A DNA stretch of 64,000 nt, from the NCBI GenBank assembly GCA_020847045.1, contig JADLCT010000075.1:60791-124790 (forward strand), in the 5' to 3' direction. Position numbers and translations under genes: made by a program. Each line of letters starts with the position of its first letter. Position 1 is the stretch's first letter. Source of the DNA: Bryobacterales bacterium. GTDB lineage: Bacteria; Acidobacteriota; Terriglobia; Bryobacterales; Bryobacteraceae. Positions 16,864 through 24,251 of this stretch are shown here, one piece after another. The notes under the pieces were generated by a model, which was given only the letters and a program-made list of their open reading frames with translations, was not told the DNA's origin and searched no databases.

Positions 16864-17381
16864 CACAGTCCCCCGTAAGGCACGCGCACGCGCGGCCGCA
16901 AGGGAATGGGATCCAGGCCCAGCCCCGGAATACGCAGTTGCACCGGATACCCGGCCGGCAGCGACACCACGAGATACGATGGCGGCACGCCCCCGTTGGC
17001 CGTATCACATCCCGATGAGGAGCAATCGCACGCGATAATCGCCCCATCGTCCGGCGACACCGCTTCCAGTCTGATCTCGATTTGATCCGCCTCCAAACCC
17101 TGCACCGGCGGCGTGGCGGTTTCTTCCAGGCCTCCACGAATCGCGAAGTTGACGGCCTCGGCTTTCACGGCGTCGTCGGCGGCGCACAGGTTCGCGCTGA
17201 CGCTCGTGCCCGCGATGCGCGCCACGGCATAGAGAGCTTTCTGAACGGCGTAGTAGGTGTAGCTCACGCGCGCCAGCTCCAGCGTGCCCATGAAGAAGGC
17301 GAGCAGCAGCGGCACCCACATCGCCGTCTCCAGCAGCGAGGCGCCCGAACACCTTCTCCGCGTTGTGCCGGCCGCTCTCAT
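16863..17381 (-). CDS. TadE-like pseudopilin (first copy)
   Basis: TadE-family minor pilin, 172 residues. GASLLETAMWVPLLLAFFMG gives the Gly-x4-Glu processing site and single membrane helix. Choosing ATG 17381 makes an ATGA overlap with the tadG stop. The distal domain carries a Cys-rich stretch (IACDCSSSGCD) that suggests disulfides. With the next gene it forms a tandem TadE pair; the two paralogues share little outside the N-terminal helix. Confidence 0.85.
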   Translation of the reverse strand: MRAAGTTRRRCSGASLLETAMWVPLLLAFFMGTLELARVSYTYYAVQKALYAVARIAGTSVSANLCAADDAVKAEAVNFAIRGGLEETATPPVQGLEADQIEIRLEAVSPDDGAIIACDCSSSGCDTANGGVPPSYLVVSLPAGYPVQLRIPGLGLDPIPLRPRVRVPYGGL

Positions 17382-18637
17382 CTGTGCAACACAACCTTTC
17401 CAGGACCCGAGGCCACCGAGCATCCGGCCACCGTGCCGCCGCGCAACGGCATTTTGGAACCTATGTACAGCGCCGCGAAGCGTCCGCCCGTGTCGGTGGC
17501 ATCCAGTTCCGTGCTGTTGATGTTCGGCTCCAGCAGGAACTGCCGGAACCCCAGCACCGTCATCGCCTCGCCGCTGCCCAACGTATCCACGATAGCCACC
17601 GTGATCACGCGCCTCCGGTTCCCCGTGTAGTCCTCATACACCTCGCGGTCCTCCACGTCGCTGTCCGGCTGCAGTGCCGAGCTGGCCGCCTCCACGCCCG
17701 CTACATTTTCGCATCCGTTGGGAACGCCGGAAACAAAGCGCGTGGCGAGACCGCATAGAAAACCCAACACCTGTCCAGGCACGCGCACGTTCTGGCAGGT
17801 GAGCGCCGTGGTTTCCGACCAGCCGCTCTCCACCCCGTCCACGGCCATGCACGACAGCGCGCGCGCGACGCTGGCCGGCAGACCCAACCCGCCGATGCGG
17901 AAGGTCTGTGACATCTCATCCGGAAATACCTGGTCGCTGCTGTTGTACTTCTGAACCAGCAGGTACGGCACTCTGCGCACGGTTCCGGTCAGCGGTCCCG
18001 GCGCGCCGTTCCCCTGGCAGTTATAGCCCAGCGTGTAGCGCGTGCCTGCGACGAAGCCAAAATCCGCCGGGTCTTCCGTGGACAGCGGTTCCACGGCAAT
18101 CGCCTCGATGCCGCACGCAGTGCACAGCGGCGCGCTTACGCCGGCCACGGCTTCGGCCCGCAACGTCGCGTTCTGTCCCTGCAGCAACGGCAGCATCTTC
18201 CAGAACGTGAGCGGCGCCTCGGCCGTGACGGTTACGCGCACATGACGGGCTGTGTCTGAGCCAGACGCCTGCGGTCCGGCCGTCTCACCCGCTTCCAGGG
18301 CGCTCGCGACAGCATCGTAGAATTCCGGCGCGGGCGCTTCACTGAGCAGCGTGCCGTTGGACTCGCCAATCGTCAGCGCGCCGTAGTCGTACTTGTCCGC
18401 CGCGCCGTTGGCTTCCGTGATGGGCAGCCGTGAGACTGTTTCCGCCGCATTTGTGGAGGTGTTGGTCCCGATCAGTTCAGCGGCCGCGGCGAGGGCCATC
18501 GCGTTGGCCGCCGTTTTCAATTCCGCCCGGGCCATGTACAAACGGCCCAGATCCACGGCAAATCCCATGAAGGCGAAGATCACCGGCACCAGCAGCACGA
18601 GCAACTGTATGGACGTGGAACCGCGTGCGCGCCACAT
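17378..18637 (-). CDS. tadG: TadG-like pilus assembly protein
   Basis: Membrane-anchored periplasmic Tad protein, 419 residues from ATG 18637. GSTSIQLLVLLVPVIFAFMG followed by VDLGRLYMARAELKTAANAM is the conserved TadE/TadG-type N-terminal helix (Flp pilus assembly TadG, DUF2134-like), then a large secreted region with numerous cysteines. An earlier GTG at 18721 would overlap the secretin gene by about 50 bases; the start is therefore uncertain because no strong ribosome-binding site precedes 18637. It lies between the secretin and the two TadE genes. Confidence 0.83.
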   Translation of the reverse strand: MWRARGSTSIQLLVLLVPVIFAFMGFAVDLGRLYMARAELKTAANAMALAAAAELIGTNTSTNAAETVSRLPITEANGAADKYDYGALTIGESNGTLLSEAPAPEFYDAVASALEAGETAGPQASGSDTARHVRVTVTAEAPLTFWKMLPLLQGQNATLRAEAVAGVSAPLCTACGIEAIAVEPLSTEDPADFGFVAGTRYTLGYNCQGNGAPGPLTGTVRRVPYLLVQKYNSSDQVFPDEMSQTFRIGGLGLPASVARALSCMAVDGVESGWSETTALTCQNVRVPGQVLGFLCGLATRFVSGVPNGCENVAGVEAASSALQPDSDVEDREVYEDYTGNRRRVITVAIVDTLGSGEAMTVLGFRQFLLEPNINSTELDATDTGGRFAALYIGSKMPLRGGTVAGCSVASGPGKVVLHR

Positions 18638-18668
18638 GCGCGCCGCGCGCCGTCCGCCGTGGCCGTCC

Positions 18669-20096
18669 CTACGGCTTCGGACTCCCGGATTGTGGCTGCT
18701 CGTGTCCACGCGGTCCAACAAACTCCGGCTCGCTGTGCTTCTTCTCTTTCTTCTTCTTTGCCGCTTCCTTCGCCGCCCGCTGCTCGGCCAGCGTGGGCAG
18801 GAACGCCTCGGCCGTATCCGGCAGTTTCACCGGCTCGCCCGGCGGCACCGGCCTTACGAACCGCGGCGTCACCACCACCAGCAGTTCGTCGGTGGCCTTG
18901 CGCGTCGATCGGCTCCGGAACAGGTTGCCCACAATCGGGATGTCCCCCAGGCCGCGCACGCGGCTGAGCGTCTGCACCACGCGATTGTCGATCAACCCGG
19001 CGATGGCGAAGCTTTCGCCATCCTTCAAGATCACCTCGGTTTCCGCCCGCCGCGTCGAGATCGCCGGAATCAGAAAGCCCTGCAACGTGACGGCGTTCGA
19101 GAAGTCGAGTGAACTCACCTCCGGCGTCACTTTCAACTGAATCGCTCCGTTGGGCGTCACCACCGGCGTGAAACCGAGTTGCACGCCGAACGGCTGGAAG
19201 CGCACGGTGACCACGGGCGATACGGAGCCGCCCGTGGTCGTGGCTTGAATGGTGGGAAACGGAAACTGGCCGCCCGCCAGGAAGCTCGCCTCCTTGCCTT
19301 CAATCACGATCAGGTTCGGCTCGGCGAGGATCTGCAGCAGGTTCTGGCTCTGCAGAGCCTTGATGGTGGCGCCGATGTTCAGATCGGGCCGGAAGACAAA
19401 GAGGTTTAACAGATCGGCGAAGTTCAGCGTCGAGTTGGAAAATTGCTGATCCTGGAACTGTAACTGGGAAAAGCGTGGCGCCTGGAACTGCTGTGTCGAA
19501 AGCGCTCCGATGGTCTTGTCATTGCGGCTGAAGTAATTGAAGCCCAGCTCGTTCAAGCCCACGCGGTCCACCGAGGCGAACTTCACCTGCAACAGAATCT
19601 GCCGCGGCTCCACGTGGGGCACTTCCAGCAGGTTCACCACCTTGTGCGCGTGCGTGGAGGCCAGCGCCTCAGCGCGTTTCGACGATCCGGCATCCTTCAC
19701 CGTTCCGGTCAGCACCACCGTTTCGGCGTTGCCCGTGACGCGAATGCCTTCGCCGCCCAGGGTGGTGGAGATCTCGCGTTTCACGCCTTCAAAGCCCGAC
19801 CGGTCCTCGGCGACGTCCACCTGAAACCGCACCGGCGCGGAGCCTGTTTCCCACACCACCACGGTGGCCTTGCCCACGCCCTTGCCGTTCACCATGATTT
19901 CGCGCGGTGACACCACCACGGCATCGGCGATCTTCGGTTCGCTCACGGCCACGCGCACCACGTCGGCGCCGAACTGAAGCAGCTCTCCGCGGCCGACAAT
20001 CAGAGCCATCTCGCGTGGCGGCGCCGTCTGCGCCAGTACGCACGCCGCGGCGCCACACACGATCCATGCCGCCAGCAGGCGGCTCTTATTGCACAT
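18669..20096 (-). CDS. cpaC: Tad pilus outer-membrane secretin CpaC/RcpA
   Basis: Outer-membrane channel for the Flp pilus; 475 residues. Start ATG 20096 has GAGGGAA upstream and gives the signal peptide (MCNKSRLLAAWIVCGAAACV). Domains: pilus N-terminal domain (IVGRGELLQFGADVVRVAVS), a BON-like segment (GIRVTGNAETVVLTGTVKDA), and the secretin core (ILAEPNLIVIEGKEASFLAG; GGQFPFP; VQLGFTPVV; SFAIAGLIDNRV; GLGDIPIVGNLFRS; LLVVVTPRFVRPV). The Lys/Glu- and Pro-rich tail is probably flexible. It follows cpaB by 11 bases. Confidence 0.95.
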   Translation of the reverse strand: MCNKSRLLAAWIVCGAAACVLAQTAPPREMALIVGRGELLQFGADVVRVAVSEPKIADAVVVSPREIMVNGKGVGKATVVVWETGSAPVRFQVDVAEDRSGFEGVKREISTTLGGEGIRVTGNAETVVLTGTVKDAGSSKRAEALASTHAHKVVNLLEVPHVEPRQILLQVKFASVDRVGLNELGFNYFSRNDKTIGALSTQQFQAPRFSQLQFQDQQFSNSTLNFADLLNLFVFRPDLNIGATIKALQSQNLLQILAEPNLIVIEGKEASFLAGGQFPFPTIQATTTGGSVSPVVTVRFQPFGVQLGFTPVVTPNGAIQLKVTPEVSSLDFSNAVTLQGFLIPAISTRRAETEVILKDGESFAIAGLIDNRVVQTLSRVRGLGDIPIVGNLFRSRSTRKATDELLVVVTPRFVRPVPPGEPVKLPDTAEAFLPTLAEQRAAKEAAKKKKEKKHSEPEFVGPRGHEQPQSGSPKP

Positions 20097-20107
20097 GGCC
20101 AGTTCCC

Positions 20108-21040
20108 TCACGGAAAAATCTCTTGGACGTGCTTGTCGCCGCGAAATACATCCACGGTCAGTTTCGGTTTCGGCGGCGGCTCGGTTTTTGCCGGGGCGGC
20201 CTTCTTCGGCGCGGGCGCCGTTGCGCTCTCCTCGCCAATCAGCTTGGCCCACGCGTTGCGGTCGCGCACGTTCACGCCGGGCATCCGCGCCGCTCCCCTG
20301 CGGCCGGAGCGCATCAATAGCAGCGGGTCGATCTCTTCAATCACGGCCGGCTTTGGTTCCTCGCGCACGGAGCGGTCCGACGGGTTCCGCAAGGCCAGGC
20401 TGATTTTGCCCTGGTTCTTGCCCAGTTCGAGTTTCTGCGCCTGCTCGGGCGTCACCATCAACGTCGCCGTCTGCGTCGCGGTCGCCGAGCGCACCGCCGC
20501 CTTGGCGTTGGCGGCGGCGGTGGGCTGCACTTCGGTGTTCCGGCCCACGCTGAGCACAACAACGTCCTCCAGCAGCGTGACCGTCATCGCCTCCACCACG
20601 GAACCGGAGCGCGTGAAGAGCACGTCGACGTGCGAGCGCGGTTGGATCAGCCCGCTGGCCCCTGAAGCATCCGTGAAGGCCACCGACACGGCCCGCATGC
20701 CAGGACGGATGGTCGCGCTGACTCCCTCGGCCCCGCCCAGGGCGCTCAGCTTGGGCGCGGTGACGGGCTCGTTCTGGTTCACCGGGAACAGCAGGGCGCG
20801 CTGCTCGGCCTCGCGCACCTCCAGCAAGCCGCCCGCGGGTTTGTCGCGCGCCGCCACCGTGATCAGCTTCAGATCCTTCTTGGCCAGCAGGGTTCCGGCG
20901 GGCAGGTCCCTTGCCGCCGCCACAATCTTCACCGTGGCCTCGGCCTTGGGCGCTTTTGTCTTGGCATACAGGAACCATGTCAACAACGCCGCCGAAACCC
21001 AGGCCGCGCCGAAGATCATGAGCAGTTTTTGCCGGTCCAC
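20108..21040 (-). CDS. cpaB: Tad pilus assembly protein CpaB/RcpC
   Basis: Periplasmic SAF-domain protein that works with the secretin. 310 residues from GTG 21040 (GAAAGAGG upstream). Membrane helix LLMIFGAAWVSAALLTWFLY, then the SAF domain AARDLPAGTLLAKKDLKLIT, and a CpaB signature (RPGMRAVSVAFTDASGASGL; PRSHVDVLFT). The C-terminal 60 residues are Pro/Lys/Ala-rich and end with KLTVDVFRGDKHVQEIFP. Confidence 0.93.
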   Translation of the reverse strand: MDRQKLLMIFGAAWVSAALLTWFLYAKTKAPKAEATVKIVAAARDLPAGTLLAKKDLKLITVAARDKPAGGLLEVREAEQRALLFPVNQNEPVTAPKLSALGGAEGVSATIRPGMRAVSVAFTDASGASGLIQPRSHVDVLFTRSGSVVEAMTVTLLEDVVVLSVGRNTEVQPTAAANAKAAVRSATATQTATLMVTPEQAQKLELGKNQGKISLALRNPSDRSVREEPKPAVIEEIDPLLLMRSGRRGAARMPGVNVRDRNAWAKLIGEESATAPAPKKAAPAKTEPPPKPKLTVDVFRGDKHVQEIFP

Positions 21041-21070
21041 TGGAAACCTCTTTCTAACTCCACTCCGCCG

Positions 21071-22525
21071 CTACGGCTGTGTCCAAATCACCGCCACGGC
21101 GTCGCGATAGCACACACGCCAGCCCAACTCTTCCAACACGCTGTTCAACGAGTAGTTCACGGGCAGAACCGCCTGCGTGAATCCATGCCGGCGCCAGGAC
21201 TCCTTCCACCCTGGCCGCACCTGCGCCATCGTCACATAGTCGCGCAGAAACGCAGCGCCGTAGTAGTCGCTGCGGCCATCGAAAAAGACGCGCCGGCGTC
21301 CGTCGAAGCGATAGATCAGATAGCCGCCATACTTGTCCGGCGCGAACACGCGCGCCCCAGCGGGCAGTTTCTCCAACTCCGCCGCAGCCCGCACAGGGAA
21401 CTCGTCCGCAGGAAAGCCCGTGCGCGCCCGCATCGCCGGCGCCGTCAGCAAAGCCAGCATGGCCGCCGCCGACAGCGCGCCCGGAACCCATCCCGCGAAG
21501 CGCCGGTCGATGCCGCGCAGATTGGCGGTGTACCGGCGGAAGTTCTCCGGCCAGGCCAACTGCGACAGCGCCCGGCCCGCGTAAGGCAGCGCCGCCAGCG
21601 CCATCACGGGCAATCCGCGTGCGCTGCGCACCGCGATGGCGCACAGCAGCAGCACCACGGCGGACCGCGCATATTCGCCGCGCGCCGCCAGCAACCCCGC
21701 GCCCGCCGCGCTCAGCAGCAGCGCCGCCACGATTTGGGCCGAGCCTTCGGTGTGAAATTGAAAGCTTTGAAATTCGCCGATCGACCGCAGCAAGGGGGCA
21801 TCGGCCAGATACCGCGCCACATGCGCGTGGAGCGCCCAGCCATAGGGATTCGCGAACGTCCCCAGCGCAGAGGCCGCCGCCGGCCGCCATCCCACGCGCG
21901 CGCCATACAGCGCCGCCACAGCCGGCAGCAGAAAGAAGCTGGCGTGGAGATTGGCCCACAGCGCGCCCAGCAATGCCCACCGCCACCAGCCCCATAAGAC
22001 GCCGGGCTCCCGCCGTGCCCTGGCCCCTGCCGCTGCGCGCTCCAGCCACAGCAAAGACACCAACAGCAACACCCAACCGAACACGTGCGGCCGCGCCAGC
22101 CAGTGGATGTTCGCCGTCGTCAGCATCGGCGCGCACAGCGCGCACGCGATGAGGAAGTTCGTTCCCAGCCGCCATTGCAGTTGAAACCAGAGCCATGTGC
22201 ACGCCGCAATCGCCACCGCATACAGCCACGCCACGGCGCCCAGTCCGCCCCACCGGTGCAGCGCGCCCATCAACACATCGGCGCCCCACTCCCAGGCCAC
22301 CCACGAGCCACCCGGCTTGCCGAACGAATAGGGATCCACGCGAGGCAACACGCCTTCCGTCAGAATCCGTTCGCCCGTCCGGATGTGCCATCCCGTGTCG
22401 GAGTCGCGGAACAACCGGTGTGGACCATCGAAGAGGAACACGACATACACGAGCGTCAAGAACGCCGCCGACATCGCCATATCCGGCACACACCAACGCC
22501 AACGCCCATCACCCTTCGCGGTCAC
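21071..22525 (-). CDS. Polytopic membrane protein of unknown function within the Tad locus
   Basis: A 484-residue protein with about ten hydrophobic helices (for example AFLTLVYVVFLF and ALLGALWANLHASFFLLPAV). RDSDTGWHIRTGERILTEG after the first helix is reminiscent of the first periplasmic loop of GT-C glycosyltransferases (PMT/oligosaccharyl-transferase fold), where an early Asp is catalytic. The soluble C-terminal part (FAPDKYGGYLIYRFDGRRRV; VNYSLNSVLEELGWRV) resembles that of related acidobacterial and other membrane proteins. It sits between the Flp pilin and cpaB on the same strand, so it could glycosylate pilins, but that is only context-based inference. Start GTG 22525 is tentative. 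Confidence 0.7.
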   Translation of the reverse strand: MTAKGDGRWRWCVPDMAMSAAFLTLVYVVFLFDGPHRLFRDSDTGWHIRTGERILTEGVLPRVDPYSFGKPGGSWVAWEWGADVLMGALHRWGGLGAVAWLYAVAIAACTWLWFQLQWRLGTNFLIACALCAPMLTTANIHWLARPHVFGWVLLLVSLLWLERAAAGARARREPGVLWGWWRWALLGALWANLHASFFLLPAVAALYGARVGWRPAAASALGTFANPYGWALHAHVARYLADAPLLRSIGEFQSFQFHTEGSAQIVAALLLSAAGAGLLAARGEYARSAVVLLLCAIAVRSARGLPVMALAALPYAGRALSQLAWPENFRRYTANLRGIDRRFAGWVPGALSAAAMLALLTAPAMRARTGFPADEFPVRAAAELEKLPAGARVFAPDKYGGYLIYRFDGRRRVFFDGRSDYYGAAFLRDYVTMAQVRPGWKESWRRHGFTQAVLPVNYSLNSVLEELGWRVCYRDAVAVIWTQP

Positions 22526-22541
22526 GCCTGCAGGCCCGCCG

Positions 22542-22727
22542 CTACTGGCCCGAAGCTCCGATGCTGGCCAGTCCCGCCGTGATGCTCTCGTATAAACTCA
22601 CCACGGCCTGCGAAAGCGTGTTCACCGTCGTGATCAATGCCAGGCCCACGGCGGCCACGATCAAGGCATATTCCACAAGATCCTGGCCCCGTTCATCGCG
22701 CCAGATGCGAAGCAAAAGCTGTTTCAT
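22542..22727 (-). CDS. flp: Flp/Fap-type major pilin
   Basis: Structural subunit of the Tad (type IVc) pilus, 61 residues. Start ATG 22727 has GGGAGAG about 9 bases upstream; an upstream in-frame start would add a Pro/Arg-rich leader and overlap the preceding gene. RDERGQDLVEYALIVAAVGL shows the class III prepilin site: cleavage after Gly, with Glu at +5 and Tyr at +6 (the Flp EY motif), then the hydrophobic helix. The mature pilin would be about 47 residues. It probably is the most abundant product of the operon; no internal terminator was noticed. Confidence 0.93.
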   Translation of the reverse strand: MKQLLLRIWRDERGQDLVEYALIVAAVGLALITTVNTLSQAVVSLYESITAGLASIGASGQ

Positions 22728-22767
22728 TCCGTTACTCTCCCGTTCCAGTTCCGGCCCGGCCGGCGGC

Positions 22768-23784
22768 TCATCTCCGCGCCTGTCCAGCGCGGTCCATCTT
22801 CTCCCGTTCTTCCTTGGCCACAAATACCGTCCTCAGCGCCTGAGCTATTCTCGCCCAAGCCGCGCCGCCGCGCACGCGCTCTGGTTCCAGTACCGCTGGC
22901 CGTCCGTCGTGCTCGCTCACCACCGCCAGGTTCCGCATCGCCACCCTGTGGGAGGCATCGTATCCAATCGCGATGTTCAACTCCCGCCGGGCCTCCTGAT
23001 AGCGCTCCTGCTCCATATAAACCGCCGCCAGGTTGCTGTGCGCATTCGCCGGACCTCCCACGGAGCGCCAATGAGCCAGCGCACGCGCCGGCTCGCCCTG
23101 CCACGCCAGCGCCACACCCAGGTTGTTCCGAGCGGTCTCAGAACGGCGGTCCAACGCGAGTGACTTTTCAAATGCCGCCACGGCCTCGCTGTAGCGATTT
23201 TGCAGCAGCAGGTTCTGGCCCAGATTATTGTGCAGCACCGCCTGCGCCGCCGCAGTGGCGCCGCTGGCCAGCGCCAGCGCCTGGCGATGCGCCGGCTCGC
23301 CCTCGCCAGGGCGATCCAACTCGTCCAGCAATATGCCCTTCCAGGAAAGCAACGCGCGCACGGGCTGCCCCGGACCGGCCTCTGCCGCCGCCAGCGCCTC
23401 TTCCGGCAGTTGCAAGCCGTGCAGAATCCGGATCAACTCCAGCCGGGCCGTCATCTGCTCCGGCGCGCGCCCCAACAACAAACGGTAATGCTCCACGGCC
23501 AGTTCGGGCTGGCCCGCCGCCTCGTAATGCGCCGCTAATTTCGCCCGCGCGCCGCCGTCATCGGGACTTGCCAGCACGCGACGACGCAACGCATCGCCTT
23601 CCATGTCACCGGTGGAAACCACCTCGGCGTTCTTCGCCAACTGCGCCTGCCGCTCCATCGAGCGGTGAACAGCCGGCTTCCAGAGTGGATCCGCCACGCC
23701 GCGCCGCGCAGCCGGACCTTGTGAACAGCCGGATAGCCACACGGCGGCCATCCCGCCGGCAACCCACCACACCCCTCGTCTCAT
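22768..23784 (-). CDS. TPR lipoprotein, TadD-like
   Basis: Predicted outer-membrane-associated pilotin-like lipoprotein of the Tad system, 338 residues. MRRGVWWVAGGMAAVWLSGC has a good lipobox (LSGC). It is followed by at least six TPR-like helical pairs (GARAKLAAHYEAAGQPELAV; AVLHNNLGQNLLLQNRYSEA; TARNNLGVALAWQGEPARAL; NAHSNLAAVYMEQERYQEAR). TadD in other systems is a TPR lipoprotein encoded with the pilus genes. The gene lies 40 bases upstream of the pilin gene and 14 bases after the DUF192 gene. Confidence 0.82.
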   Translation of the reverse strand: MRRGVWWVAGGMAAVWLSGCSQGPAARRGVADPLWKPAVHRSMERQAQLAKNAEVVSTGDMEGDALRRRVLASPDDGGARAKLAAHYEAAGQPELAVEHYRLLLGRAPEQMTARLELIRILHGLQLPEEALAAAEAGPGQPVRALLSWKGILLDELDRPGEGEPAHRQALALASGATAAAQAVLHNNLGQNLLLQNRYSEAVAAFEKSLALDRRSETARNNLGVALAWQGEPARALAHWRSVGGPANAHSNLAAVYMEQERYQEARRELNIAIGYDASHRVAMRNLAVVSEHDGRPAVLEPERVRGGAAWARIAQALRTVFVAKEEREKMDRAGQARR

Positions 23785-23798
23785 GCTGGAGCTCGAAC

Positions 23799-24179
23799 CT
23801 ACTCTTTCTCCACCCTGTCGACTGAAAGCTGATCTCCCGCCTCGGTCCGTGTTCGCGCCGCCATCCCCGCAGGCAGTTCCAGAACCGAATGGGCGCGCAG
23901 ACAAAAGCTGATCCTGCGCCTGGGCATCTCCGCTCTGATTTTCAACACCACACGCTGCTTGGTCAAATAAAGGACATCGATCGGAAACTTCATCCCGAAC
24001 GTGTGCACGCCTTCGCACGGCGTAATCAGCAGACCTTCGCCGTCGTCCAGCCGCTCGTGCCGCAGCAATCCGCGCCGTCTCGTCTCGCTTGTGTTGGCCA
24101 GCAGGGCGCGGTCGGCCACCATGGTTTGCTTTGTTAAGTTCCGGATCACCAGTGTCAGTGGCGGGCTCCTATCCAACAC
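23799..24179 (-). CDS. DUF192 family protein
   Basis: Small (up to 126-residue) beta-rich protein. The family signature is clear: TSETRRRGLLRHERLDDGEG, then GVHTFGMKFPIDVLYLTKQ and VLELPAG with a C-terminal GDQLS. DUF192 proteins are small and often secreted in other bacteria, but here there is no signal peptide; their function is unknown. In acidobacteria and delta-proteobacteria they often sit beside Tad genes, as here, where it appears to be the first gene of the Tad operon. Start GTG 24179 is tentative; GTG 24149 would match the usual family N-terminus (VIRNLT). Confidence 0.8.
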   Translation of the reverse strand: MLDRSPPLTLVIRNLTKQTMVADRALLANTSETRRRGLLRHERLDDGEGLLITPCEGVHTFGMKFPIDVLYLTKQRVVLKIRAEMPRRRISFCLRAHSVLELPAGMAARTRTEAGDQLSVDRVEKE

Positions 24180-24215
24180 GAAACGGTGGAAAATGTCGCG
24201 GCGCCCCGGAAACTT

Positions 24216-24231
24216 CCCTGCGAGCGCAGGG
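24216..24231. repeat. Perfect inverted repeat CCCTGCG-AG-CGCAGGG between divergent genes
   Basis: Seven-base arms around AG, 18 to 37 bases from the divergent starts at 24179 (minus, Tad operon) and 24252 (plus). It is not followed by a T-run, so a terminator is unlikely; an operator or a leader hairpin is more plausible. Confidence 0.4.
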
Positions 24232-24251
24232 TTTAGGTTATCGTATCAATG

